A stretch of DNA of 22,670 nt, taken from IMG/VR virus record IMGVR_UViG_3300042549_002136, positions 1 through 22,670 of that record. One strand, 5' to 3'. Numbering within the stretch: position 1 is the first letter of the stretch; each line of letters begins with the position of its first letter. Source of the stretch: a virus. Position numbers and translations under genes: made by a program. The notes beneath the pieces were generated by a model. It worked only from the letters and a program-made list of their open reading frames with translations. It did not search any database and was not told where the DNA came from. Shown piece by piece: positions 1 to 7,446 of this stretch.

Positions 1-15
1 TACAGCCACATCTAA
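1..15 (+). CDS. possible 3' end of an upstream gene (partial)
   Basis: Reading from base 1 gives Tyr-Ser-His-Ile and then TAA at 13-15. A gene ending here would fit the strong hairpin that follows and the phage gene order, in which a major capsid gene often precedes this position. Only four codons are visible, so identity cannot be judged. The other two forward frames stay open past 80, so the true end of the upstream gene could also lie at the TAA at 90-92. Confidence 0.25.
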   Translation, partial: YSHI

Positions 16-26
16 AGTCGCGGTGG

Positions 27-56
27 GGGGTGGTAGCACTTCGGCTGCTGCCCCCC
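27..56 (+). other. strong RNA hairpin in the leader before the first full gene
   Basis: The arms are GGGG (27-30) plus GGTAGCA (32-38) and TGCTGCC (46-52) plus CCCC (53-56). They form 11 pairs (one G-U) with T31 bulged and a 7-base loop containing TTCG. No T-run follows, so it is not a typical rho-independent terminator. A stable hairpin here could slow 3' exonucleases, partly attenuate transcription, or be a processing site between an upstream capsid gene and the gene at 82. Confidence 0.55.
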
Positions 57-81
57 ATTGGGATCAACTTGGAGACTTCAG

Positions 82-513
82 ATGGCGTATAACTTTTTTG
101 CTCCAAAGCCGGGGCGTCTTGGGACGCTGCCTGTCCCGCTCAACAGTGGCCGCTTTAACACGGGCACACTGGCGGCTGGCACAGACAACCACAACATTGG
201 CGGGTTCCCTGCCAAGGCGTATGTCAATCGGGCGACCCTGTGTGCGGGGACATTCCCGACCGCCGCGACGTCGTGTGTTGTCACGCTGTTCAAGATGACG
301 GGTGCGACGGCGGTGGCTCTTACGTCTGGTCTGGACGTTAACACCAAGACGGCAGACACGCCGTTGCAGTTTGTGTTCCTGACCTCGACCACGGACGCCC
401 AGCGGACGCTGACCACGGCGGACAGCCTTCGCGTGGCGATGGTGACCGTGGGTTCTGTAACCGTGCAGCCCGACGATATAACGGCCAACATCGAACTGCT
501 GGTGCAAGAGTAG
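82..513 (+). CDS. small virion-associated protein, possibly capsid decoration (hypothetical)
   Basis: This 143-residue protein is rich in Thr, Ala, Val and Gly and has no membrane segment, cysteine cluster or catalytic motif. Alternating hydrophobic and Thr/Ser stretches suggest an all-beta fold. I chose the ATG at 82 over the in-frame ATG at 58 because GGAG at 71-74 sits 7 bases before it and the upstream extension falls within the hairpin leader. It lies just before the head-tail adaptor and hub genes, where tailed phages often carry a small capsid decoration or head-completion protein. That role is an inference from position and composition only; I do not recognise the family. Confidence 0.7.
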   Translation: MAYNFFAPKPGRLGTLPVPLNSGRFNTGTLAAGTDNHNIGGFPAKAYVNRATLCAGTFPTAATSCVVTLFKMTGATAVALTSGLDVNTKTADTPLQFVFLTSTTDAQRTLTTADSLRVAMVTVGSVTVQPDDITANIELLVQE

Positions 514-514
514 C

Positions 515-958
515 ATGAACAAGCCCGTGATTCTGGTGAATCCTGCGGGCATCCCCGAGCCGTCGCCTGAGATTCAGCGGCGGCTTCGGGAGGTGCATAG
601 CGGACTGAAGTTGCGGCTTATGGACACAGGAGTGCCTACATGGTCTGTGTGCATGGAGTGGCAACCCGATGACCGCCGATGGGAGTGGGTGCAGCGCGAG
701 AGCTACGACGCACGAATGGCCTATGACATCATTGGCTATCTGCCGCTGGGATGTAGCCCCGACGAAGCCCCGTCATATTTAAGCAAGATGATTCGCACCT
801 TCCCGCGAGAAGACATCCAGCGGTTGACCGACTCCGTGGAGAACTACAACACGGGGATGATGTCTGCGGCGATGGACAGTGCCATTGGAGAAGTGCTGGA
901 TAGTGCCGATCCGTCTACCATGCGGCGTGGCCGTGGACGCCCTCGTAAAGTGAGCTAA
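515..958 (+). CDS. hypothetical protein with AT-hook-like basic tail
   Basis: This 147-residue protein starts one base after the previous stop. The N-terminal part (about 1-75) has several Trp residues and mixed charge, and the middle (about 76-130) looks helical. The C-terminus (137-145) reads RRGRGRPRK, which matches the GRP core of AT-hook minor-groove binders. Its place between a putative capsid accessory gene and the adaptor gene suggests a structural or assembly role. The basic tail could contact packaged DNA or simply be a flexible anionic-ligand tail. No Shine-Dalgarno is obvious, so translational coupling to the upstream gene is likely. I do not recognise the family. Confidence 0.7.
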   Translation: MNKPVILVNPAGIPEPSPEIQRRLREVHSGLKLRLMDTGVPTWSVCMEWQPDDRRWEWVQRESYDARMAYDIIGYLPLGCSPDEAPSYLSKMIRTFPREDIQRLTDSVENYNTGMMSAAMDSAIGEVLDSADPSTMRRGRGRPRKVS

Positions 959-966
959 GGAGAAGT

Positions 967-1653
967 ATGGCAACCGTCACCCTCGGACAGTTGGTTACCG
1001 ACACCCGCGAGTACATGGATGCGGTTGGCTCGACGCGGTGGTCAGACGCCACGATTAAGCTGGTGCTGAACAACGTCTTTGACAGCGAGTGGTCCAACAT
1101 CCTGAACGCTGCGCCATACTATCGGTTTGCCATCCGTCAGGTCAGCACGGATGTCAACGGCCAGTTTGCGTTTACCACGCTGGATAGCGGGTCTGGCGAT
1201 ACGCAACAGAACTTCTACCGTATGCTGTCCGTCAGCGACGGCAACGTGCTGTACGGGCAGACACGGTATCAAGATGTGCCGCTAGCGACGACGAGCAACT
1301 ACCTGCCGACCTACCCCCGCCTGTATTACATCGCGGGGCAGGCGGTACAGGCGTTGCCCGTGTCGTCGGCGCTGGGGCTGTATGTCGGCGTGAACTACAA
1401 GCCCACGGCTATTGCTGATCTGGTGGGTGATGCCAGTATCATCGACTATCCTGCCAACGCGCATCTGGTGTTGGTGTGGCAGGCGGCTGCTCTCCTCCTC
1501 CTCAAGGGTGGCACGGAAGCGGCGGCAGCAGCCAACCTAAAGGCGATGGCCGACGATGACCGCAAGTCGCTCCTCGACGACATCCGTCGCATGACGATCA
1601 ACCCGACGATGATGGCCTATCCAGATGTGAAGTATGACTGGAGTGGCGGTTAA
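967..1653 (+). CDS. head-tail adaptor protein (P22 gp4 / SU10 adaptor-like)
   Basis: This 228-residue protein opens with a helical region of the form LGQLVTDTREYMD...W.D..I..VLN (about 5-40), typical of phage adaptor proteins that dock under the portal. A beta-rich middle (about 50-150) and an Ala/Leu-rich C-terminal helical segment (about 165-205) follow. Such proteins form a ring joining portal to tail and close the DNA channel after packaging. AAGGAG at 957-962 precedes the ATG. The next gene, a P22 gp10-like hub, starts inside its stop codon (TAATG), matching the adaptor-hub order of short-tailed phages. Assignment is from motif shape and neighbours; residue-level homology was not tested. 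Confidence 0.7.
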   Translation: MATVTLGQLVTDTREYMDAVGSTRWSDATIKLVLNNVFDSEWSNILNAAPYYRFAIRQVSTDVNGQFAFTTLDSGSGDTQQNFYRMLSVSDGNVLYGQTRYQDVPLATTSNYLPTYPRLYYIAGQAVQALPVSSALGLYVGVNYKPTAIADLVGDASIIDYPANAHLVLVWQAAALLLLKGGTEAAAAANLKAMADDDRKSLLDDIRRMTINPTMMAYPDVKYDWSGG

Positions 1654-3182
1654 TGGCAGGCCGTGAGAAGGTCGTAGACCAGCAGCCCAAGTTTGATGGT
1701 GGGCTGAACAGCGTGTCCGATGATGCGAGCGTGCTGCCCAACCAGATGCGGAGGGCGGACAATGCGCGTCTGACAGACTACGGCGCGGTCACCAAGCGGG
1801 GTGGGACGAAGCGGACGACCGCCTCTCCCATTGCCGCTGCCAGTATCCTGAATGGATACACATGGCGGAAGGATGGTGGGACGCAAGAGTTGATGATTGT
1901 CTGCAACGGGCTGCTGCATACGTCCACCTATTTGTCTACCTACCCGTGGACATGGACCGCTCAAGCTGGCGCGTTGTCTACGACGGTCACTCCGTCCTTT
2001 GTGCAATTCCGTGATGCCACGGCAGATGTGGTCTACATCGCGGACGGTGGCCTCCTCAACGTGTGGAACGGCACCGCGCTGACGACCAACATTGCTGGGA
2101 CGCTTGCGGTCACCAATCTTGCGGTCCATAACCAGCGGCTGTGGGGATGCGGCAATGCAACGTTCCCCGATTCTATTTTCTATTCGGCGCTGAACAACGG
2201 CGACACGTTTGCCAACGGGTCAGCGGGTGGTGGGCAGATCATCGTCCGCACCTTCTCCGATGAAACGGTTGTCGGGCTTGCGTCAATCAACACCTCGCTG
2301 TTGATCTTCCATCGTCGCGGCATTAGCCGTTTGACAGGCTACGGGCAGGACGACATCACCGTTGCCCCGCAAGGTTTGACCGCAGACGTTGGCACCATTG
2401 CTCCACGATCCATTGTCAGCATTGGCAATCTGGGGTTCTTCGTGTCTGAGCGGGGGCTGTACTCCTGCAACGAATCAGAAGTGTCGGCAGTCGGTACGGT
2501 AGAAACGCCTGACCCCCTCTTGCCAGTCATTCGGAATCTGACCTCGGCACAGGTGGCAAATATCAGCGCAACGTTCAACCGTGCAACCCGTGAGTTGTGG
2601 GTGAACGTGCCGGTGTACGGCGTGTACGTCTATCATACCGTGCTTCGGGCATGGTCTGGGCCGTGGGATTCTGGGTTCTTGGACCCTGCCACGACCACCT
2701 TGTTTGATAGCATTGATTCGGATGGACTGCCTGCCTTGCTTCGGGGTGATGAGGATGGGTATGTCACAACCTGCGATGAGACGGGCGTGGTCGTTGATAA
2801 CCAACTGTCTGATGGCACGGGTGGGACTCCGTATACCATGACCATCCAGATGCACCGGATGTATTGCGGGGACGACGCGCTGGCGAAGTCGCTCCGTTTT
2901 GGCTACATCACGGCGTCACTGGACAGTTCTTCGTCAACTATTGTGAAGTGGGTAACAGACTCCACCTCGGACACCTATACGCTGCCGACCACTTTCGTCT
3001 CAAGTCGATGGGGCACTGGCATTTGGGGGTACGGGCTGTGGGGGAGTTCCAATAGCAGCAATTACCGTGTGCAGTTGAGCGGCACGGGGTATTACATCGA
3101 CGTCTCTATCATCGACGCAGGCCAAACCACCCCTATCTTTGGCCGTTTTCAAATAGAAACTTTTGCTCTTGGGAGGCGCTAG
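1653..3182 (+). CDS. tail hub / DNA stabilisation protein (P22 gp10-like)
   Basis: This 509-residue protein begins with a signature I associate with podoviral tail hub or stabilisation proteins: F.GGLN.......LP.NQ...A.NARL..YG...KRGGT (about 13-52). Repeated beta blades follow (about 60-350), including a VVGLA...TSLLIFHRRGISRLTG segment near 205-230 and W.GPW near 330. A beta-rich C-terminal domain (about 390-509) completes it. In P22, gp10 binds the adaptor ring and helps hold packaged DNA. GGAG at 1640-1643 precedes the ATG, which overlaps the adaptor stop by one base. The following fibre gene overlaps this stop by one base, so all three are probably translated as a unit. Confidence 0.75.
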   Translation: MAGREKVVDQQPKFDGGLNSVSDDASVLPNQMRRADNARLTDYGAVTKRGGTKRTTASPIAAASILNGYTWRKDGGTQELMIVCNGLLHTSTYLSTYPWTWTAQAGALSTTVTPSFVQFRDATADVVYIADGGLLNVWNGTALTTNIAGTLAVTNLAVHNQRLWGCGNATFPDSIFYSALNNGDTFANGSAGGGQIIVRTFSDETVVGLASINTSLLIFHRRGISRLTGYGQDDITVAPQGLTADVGTIAPRSIVSIGNLGFFVSERGLYSCNESEVSAVGTVETPDPLLPVIRNLTSAQVANISATFNRATRELWVNVPVYGVYVYHTVLRAWSGPWDSGFLDPATTTLFDSIDSDGLPALLRGDEDGYVTTCDETGVVVDNQLSDGTGGTPYTMTIQMHRMYCGDDALAKSLRFGYITASLDSSSSTIVKWVTDSTSDTYTLPTTFVSSRWGTGIWGYGLWGSSNSSNYRVQLSGTGYYIDVSIIDAGQTTPIFGRFQIETFALGRR

Positions 3183-4510
3183 TGGCGCAAACAATCGGTC
3201 AGCATGGCGTTGCCGCCTTTACCAGTCCGGTCAATGGCGACCTACTCAACGCAACGGTCGTCTTAAGCAACGACAACACTACCCGTAGTGCCTACGTCGA
3301 TCACGACATCGACAGTGGCATCCATGTGCAGTCGTCGCTGTTAGCCGCTCGTCCTGCGGCGGGCACGGTTGGGCGGAAGTGGATGACGACGGACACAGGC
3401 GATGTGAGCTTGTGGTTTGATACGGGTGCAGCGTGGGAAGAGATTGCCTATGTCCCGTCTGTTGGTGGAAATGCGGCAACCGCAACCGCATTGCAAACTC
3501 CGCGCAACATTAACGGCGTGGCGTTTGACGGGACTGCTAACATCACGGTGACGGCTGCGGCAGGAACGGTTACTGGCGCAACGTTAGCCTCTAACGTGTT
3601 GGCCTCAAGCTTAACAAGCGTTGGCACGTTGAGCGGACTAACCGTGACTGCGCCGATTACAGGCAGCGTCACGGGGTCAAGTGGCAGCACAACGGGCAAT
3701 GCGGCTACGGCAACGGCGTTGCAGACAGCACGGAACATTAATGGCGTGGCATTTGACGGCACCGCCAACATCACGCTCCCAGCTGCTGCGGCAGATGCCA
3801 GTACGCTGACTGGCGCAACACTGGCATCCAATGTTCTTGCCTCAAGCCTCACCAGCGTGGGAACGCTAACCAGTCTTGCCGTTACCGGCGATCTGACGGT
3901 GGACACCAGCACCCTCAAAGTAGACAGCACGAACAATCGGGTGGGCGTAGTCAACGCATCGCCAGCCTACACGCTGGATGTTGGCGGCAACGCCAATGTT
4001 TCCACTGGATCGACCTACAAGGTGAACGGCGTAGACACCCTGAGCGCCACAACGCTTGGGTCTGCCGTTGCTGCGTCAAGTTTGACTAGCGTCGGGACGT
4101 TGACCGCGCTGACGATGGGAGGCACCGTGTCGATGGCCGACAACGTGATAGGCCGTCCACGGTTCACGGACTACGCCGAGACGTACACCACGCCAGCAAT
4201 TAGCAGCGGAACGCTGACGCTCAACATTGAGAACGGTAACGTGTTCCGCGTCTCTCGCAACGCCAACATCTCAACGTTGACGATTAGCAACCCGTCAGGC
4301 ACGGGCAATGCCTGTTCGTTTACGCTGATCTTTGACGCCAACGGGACGAGCTATACGGTGACGTATCCAGCGGCGGTGAAGTGGCCTGCGGGGACTGCGC
4401 CGACAATTACAACCACGTCTGGCCGATCCGATATGTTCGTGTTCTACACCAACAACGCGGGCACAACATGGTACGCGATGACTGTCGCGCAAAACTTTGT
4501 GACGACCTAA
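3182..4510 (+). CDS. tail fibre with tandem structural repeats
   Basis: This 442-residue protein uses a GTG start behind a strong GGGAGG (3171-3176). Residues 1-92 form a compact N-terminal domain that recurs in the 89-residue protein at 5869 and is probably the virion-attachment part. Residues 96-150 and 172-230 are two copies of a repeat with the cores GNAATATALQT.RNINGVAFDG and GATLASNVLASSLTSVGTL; a third partial copy lies at 287-308. Residues 242-275 contain a DSTNNRVGV..ASP..LDV segment common in fibre shafts. The C-terminal domain (321-442), beginning VIGRPRFTDYAE, probably forms the tip or trimerisation unit. It is the first gene of the receptor-binding block and would act outside the virion in host recognition. 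Confidence 0.85.
   Translation: MAQTIGQHGVAAFTSPVNGDLLNATVVLSNDNTTRSAYVDHDIDSGIHVQSSLLAARPAAGTVGRKWMTTDTGDVSLWFDTGAAWEEIAYVPSVGGNAATATALQTPRNINGVAFDGTANITVTAAAGTVTGATLASNVLASSLTSVGTLSGLTVTAPITGSVTGSSGSTTGNAATATALQTARNINGVAFDGTANITLPAAAADASTLTGATLASNVLASSLTSVGTLTSLAVTGDLTVDTSTLKVDSTNNRVGVVNASPAYTLDVGGNANVSTGSTYKVNGVDTLSATTLGSAVAASSLTSVGTLTALTMGGTVSMADNVIGRPRFTDYAETYTTPAISSGTLTLNIENGNVFRVSRNANISTLTISNPSGTGNACSFTLIFDANGTSYTVTYPAAVKWPAGTAPTITTTSGRSDMFVFYTNNAGTTWYAMTVAQNFVTT
3467..3871 (+). repeat. two diverged repeat units in the tail-fibre gene
   Basis: Unit 1 (3467-3631) and unit 2 (3695-3871) encode nearly the same 55-59 residues but differ at many synonymous sites. The similarity is therefore kept at protein level and the duplication is not recent. 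A third, partial unit lies at 4040-4105. Repeats of this kind form the fibre shaft and can change in copy number by recombination. Confidence 0.8.
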
Positions 4511-4511
4511 G

Positions 4512-5339
4512 ATGCTAGCCAATCGTATGATGATGGCAACGACTAAGACGACAGGGCCAAGTCAGGTTGCCTACACTACTCCGGGAACGTACACGTTTAC
4601 AGTTCCAAGTGGGATTACGGATATATCGGTGTTGTGTGTTGGAGGCGGAGCAGGCGGAGATTCTGGATCAGGCAGCGGGGGAGACCTTACTTACCGAAAC
4701 AATTACTCTGTTACGCCGGGCGGTTCTTATTCCGTGGTTGTTGGCGCAGGTGGAAGTGCTGGGAATCCAGTAAGCGGGAACAGAGGATTCGGCAGCAACT
4801 CAAGTTTTGGCGGCACTATTGTTGTGGCTGCGGGTGGAGATTCTGGAGGCACAACCACCCCAGCTGGGCAAGCTGGTGGGAGCGGCTTTGACCGAGGTGG
4901 AGGTGGAGCCGCTGGTTATAGCGGGGCAGGTGGGGCCGGTTCAAGTGGTAATGGGCAAGCAGGCACCGGCGGTGGAGGTGGAGGCGGAGGTGGCGGAGAT
5001 ACCGTTAATCCATATCTTGGAAACCCAAATTTAATTCTATCTTACCCGGGCGGCGGTGGCGGCGGCGTTGGCCTCCTTGGAGCTGGGGCAAATGGAGCGG
5101 GCGGAGCATTTAATACCGGAGGAGGCGGGGGCGGCGGCGGGGGTTCTGGCGGCACATCGGGCGGTTCGCCCGGTAGTGGCGCATCATATGGTGGCGGTGG
5201 CGGAAGCGGGCAGTATGTTGAAGACCTATCCATCGGCGGTATTACTTCAGGGTCTCTGGGCGGTTACGGAGCGGGCGGCGCTGTCCGCATCATGTGGGGC
5301 GCTGGTCGATCCTATCCGTCAAACGCAGCGGACGCCTAA
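4512..5339 (+). CDS. polyglycine-rich tail adhesin-like protein
   Basis: This 275-residue protein has a short beta domain (about 18-50: YTTPGTYTFTVPSGITDISV.CVGGG) followed by a long glycine-rich domain. Several runs of 6-11 glycines or Gly-Gly-X repeats occur at about 155-165, 178-183 and 205-240. Similar Gly-rich modules sit on phage fibre tips; in T-even phages such as S16, gp38 adhesins use stacked polyglycine II helices to present variable receptor-binding loops. It lies one base after the fibre gene and before a fibre-assembly-like gene, which supports a receptor-binding role. No clear Shine-Dalgarno precedes the ATG at 4512, and starts at 4527, 4530 or 4533 (ATG ATG ATG) are possible. 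Confidence 0.75.
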   Translation: MLANRMMMATTKTTGPSQVAYTTPGTYTFTVPSGITDISVLCVGGGAGGDSGSGSGGDLTYRNNYSVTPGGSYSVVVGAGGSAGNPVSGNRGFGSNSSFGGTIVVAAGGDSGGTTTPAGQAGGSGFDRGGGGAAGYSGAGGAGSSGNGQAGTGGGGGGGGGGDTVNPYLGNPNLILSYPGGGGGGVGLLGAGANGAGGAFNTGGGGGGGGGSGGTSGGSPGSGASYGGGGGSGQYVEDLSIGGITSGSLGGYGAGGAVRIMWGAGRSYPSNAADA

Positions 5340-5361
5340 CTAAGAGAAAGAGAGATAAAAC

Positions 5362-5865
5362 ATGGGACTCACCATTTCTGATAGCGACTTGCTAGTCATT
5401 CAGGTACAAGACGGCGCACCCGTTAACTACCCGCTGACGTATAGCAACTTCCGTATGCTGTTCCCGCAGACCAGCTTCCCCGATCTGCCCGACAACAGTT
5501 TCTTGGTGGACTTCGGCTACGCGGTGTTCAAGTACGTTGAGCAGCCTGCGCCAGTCCAGTTTGAGAACACGAACGACGGGCCGATTGTGTGGGTCGAGGC
5601 GACGGATGCGTACAGCAACACATGGATCAACACGCCGTTCACGCCAGCCGAGATGGAGCAGGCCAAGCAGAATGCGTTAGCTGCCCTACGCCGGACCCGT
5701 GATACGAAGCTGCAAGCCTGCGATTACACGCAGTTGCCCGACGTGCCGCTGACGACTGAGAAGCGGGACGAGTGGGTGACGTATCGCCAGCAGTTGCGGG
5801 ATTATATGGGCACGGTGATCGACCCGTTTAATCCGCCAGCGTGGCCTATCCCGCCACAGGCGTAA
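5362..5865 (+). CDS. tail fibre assembly-like protein (Phage_tail_APC-like C-terminus)
   Basis: This 167-residue protein has an N-terminal beta-rich part (about 1-85). A helical C-terminal part (about 95-167) follows, with the pattern RRT.RDTKL..CD.....DVPL....R.EW..YRQ.LRD......DP.NP.WP.PP. That C-terminal pattern is typical of tail-fibre assembly or chaperone-type proteins placed next to fibre genes. It probably helps fold or attach the fibre or the polyglycine protein upstream, or forms part of the fibre. The start is the first ATG after an A/G-rich leader (5341-5360). Family match is from the C-terminal pattern; the exact role is inferred. Confidence 0.7.
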   Translation: MGLTISDSDLLVIQVQDGAPVNYPLTYSNFRMLFPQTSFPDLPDNSFLVDFGYAVFKYVEQPAPVQFENTNDGPIVWVEATDAYSNTWINTPFTPAEMEQAKQNALAALRRTRDTKLQACDYTQLPDVPLTTEKRDEWVTYRQQLRDYMGTVIDPFNPPAWPIPPQA

Positions 5866-5868
5866 CCG

Positions 5869-6138
5869 ATGGCCGTCCTCCTTCCTCTCCACCCGATCAA
5901 GACCTTCGCCTCGCCCGTCCTCAACGGGACTGGCACGGTCGATGCCAACACGGTACGGACCAACGACAACATCGCGGGTGCCGCCTTCAACGCGCATGAC
6001 GCCGATACGTCGATCCATATCCAGTCGGGCACGTTGGCGTTGCGGCCCGTGACGGCGACGGAGGGGAGTGTGTACGTCGGGACGGACACGTTGCTCATGT
6101 ACATTTTTACCGGCGGGTCGTGGAGTCAGGTGCTATGA
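5869..6138 (+). CDS. short paralogue of the tail-fibre N-terminal attachment domain
   Basis: This 89-residue protein aligns by eye over nearly its whole length with residues 1-88 of the tail fibre at 3182. Shared landmarks, in order, are F.SPV, NDN, HD.D..IH.QS..LA.RP, a TDT near residue 68, and a closing F.TG..W. It has no shaft, repeats or tip. It could be a stand-alone adaptor that receives another fibre, a capping subunit, or the remnant of a second fibre gene whose distal part was lost. It sits three bases after the assembly-like gene and overlaps the next start by four bases (ATGA). Confidence 0.7.
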   Translation: MAVLLPLHPIKTFASPVLNGTGTVDANTVRTNDNIAGAAFNAHDADTSIHIQSGTLALRPVTATEGSVYVGTDTLLMYIFTGGSWSQVL

Positions 6139-6308
6139 TGGGATCGAAGCGAAAGGTTGCGTTCTGGAAGAAGCCTGCCCCGAAAGGGGACAAGCCGACC
6201 ACACTGACTGACAGTCAGAAGGCGCAAGCCAAGGCCCGAGCCAAGGCGGCTGGACGACCGTATCCGAATCTGGTGGATTCCGTAGCCGCCATGAAGGGGA
6301 GCAAGTGA
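6135..6308 (+). CDS. small basic protein
   Basis: This 57-residue, Lys/Arg-rich protein has a KA.A.AKA.GRPYPNLVDSVAAMK segment near its C-terminus (about 30-54). I chose the ATG at 6135 rather than the in-frame GTG at 6120 because GGAG (6122-6125) sits 9 bases before it and it gives the four-base ATGA overlap usual in this genome. The composition fits DNA or RNA binding, or an internal virion protein, but no function can be assigned. It directly precedes the HNH gene and the internal virion block. Confidence 0.65.
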   Translation: MMGSKRKVAFWKKPAPKGDKPTTLTDSQKAQAKARAKAAGRPYPNLVDSVAAMKGSK

Positions 6309-6781
6309 AGCACTGCAACGGATGCTCAACACACAAAGACGAGTCAGAGTTCTGGAAATCACAGTCGCTCTGTGTTGTTTGCTCTAAAGATCGGCAGAAA
6401 TCCCGCTGGAACAGTCGCTCTCCTAAAAAGCGACTAGAGCAGCATTTGAAGTACAAGTACGGGGTCACTCATCAAGAATTTATCAGCGCATGGACCGCCC
6501 AAAGCGGGGAATGCTCTATATGCTTTGATGAACTACCAGACCTTATGCAGTACGCAAACCGCCGCAGAGGGTATGCCATTGACCACAATCACGAAACAGG
6601 AAAGTTTCGTGGCATACTGTGCCTAAGATGCAATTCTCTTTTAGGCATGGCTAAAGAATCGTCAAGGATTCTTGCAAGCGCCATTGGCTATTTGGAGAAG
6701 AACGGCTCTTATGAGCACATTCTGGTAGACAACGCCGCCGTAGCGCGGACTCAACGGACTCAACGTACAAGGGGGAACTAG
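6305..6781 (+). CDS. HNH / recombination endonuclease VII-like protein
   Basis: This 158-residue protein has Cys4-Cys7 and Cys23-Cys26 pairs at the N-terminus, then YGVT..EF.....Q.GECSIC (52-73). The endonuclease VII/HNH core follows: D93-H94-N-H96, then GKFRGILCLRCN (99-110) with Cys106 and Cys109. Zinc would be held by Cys70/73 and Cys106/109, with the DH pair catalytic. Free-standing genes of this type in phage structural regions usually behave as homing-type endonucleases; T4 endonuclease VII itself resolves branched DNA. The gene is visibly more AT-rich than its neighbours, which suggests transfer. It starts with GTG overlapping the previous stop (GTGA), and its last codons hold the Shine-Dalgarno of the next gene. 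Confidence 0.85.
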   Translation: MKHCNGCSTHKDESEFWKSQSLCVVCSKDRQKSRWNSRSPKKRLEQHLKYKYGVTHQEFISAWTAQSGECSICFDELPDLMQYANRRRGYAIDHNHETGKFRGILCLRCNSLLGMAKESSRILASAIGYLEKNGSYEHILVDNAAVARTQRTQRTRGN

Positions 6782-6783
6782 AC

Positions 6784-7446
6784 ATGGCACGGAAGCGTGG
6801 TGGGTTGGCAGGCATTTACGACCGCAACAAGAAGCTCATCAAGACGATTGCCCCAATTGCCGCAGGGTTTATCCCCGGTGTTGGTCCGCTGATCGGCGCT
6901 GGTCTTGGCGCAGCATTGGGCGGCGACACGGAAGGCAAGGGGTACTTCAAGGGGTTTAACACGGGCGGCGCTATTAAGGGCGGCGTCAGTGGTTACGCTG
7001 GTGCCAAGCTAGGCCAAGCGGCCAAGGGCGGGCTTGGCAATATGTTTACGGGTGGCGGTATCCCCAAACTCCCCAGTGCTACGTCCATCATGCCGGGTGG
7101 TCTTTCCCCCGATGTGATTTATGGCGGCGGGCAGATGGCTGGTGGGGTGCCGAGCAGCTATAAAGTTGGTCAAGCGATTGGGAGTGGCGCTCGGTTTATT
7201 AAAGAGAACGAAGATATTCTTGGCAAGGTTGCGGGTGGTATCCAAGCAGAACGGAAAGACGCCCGAGCCGACGAACAGGCGCGGCTGACACGGGAAGAAA
7301 CCGCCCGTATGTTTGACGAGCAGCAAAAGCTGCGGGTTCGTCAGCAGGGGAACCTTGACCAGACGGCCATGATGGACAAGCAGCAGTTTGACGAGTTGAA
7401 CGCCAACCGTGCCAGACTGCGGGCGCTTTTGACAGGGGGCATGTAA
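6784..7446 (+). CDS. internal virion protein candidate, glycine-zipper N-terminus
   Basis: This 220-residue protein has a basic start (1-19), then a hydrophobic Gly/Ala-rich stretch (about 21-46) with small-residue spacing typical of glycine zippers that insert into membranes. A further Gly-rich region (about 58-120) and a charged, Gln-rich helical C-terminus (about 150-215) follow. Small membrane-active proteins of this kind precede large ejection proteins in many podoviruses and help DNA cross the cell envelope. AAGGGGGA (6769-6776) precedes the ATG. The stop overlaps the next start (TAATG), tying it to the 913-residue gene. Function is inferred from composition and position. Confidence 0.65.
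   Translation: MARKRGGLAGIYDRNKKLIKTIAPIAAGFIPGVGPLIGAGLGAALGGDTEGKGYFKGFNTGGAIKGGVSGYAGAKLGQAAKGGLGNMFTGGGIPKLPSATSIMPGGLSPDVIYGGGQMAGGVPSSYKVGQAIGSGARFIKENEDILGKVAGGIQAERKDARADEQARLTREETARMFDEQQKLRVRQQGNLDQTAMMDKQQFDELNANRARLRALLTGGM

Noticed and set aside
23-298. 91-codon frame at the window start
   Set aside because: It overlaps the 143-residue gene out of phase and reads as Arg/Ser-rich sequence through the hairpin, with no supporting ribosome site.
4978-5160. GGN-rich tract as a DNA-level minisatellite or G-quadruplex element
   Set aside because: The repeats are all in phase with Gly codons of the adhesin-like protein and are explained by the protein composition. A regulatory role is not needed.
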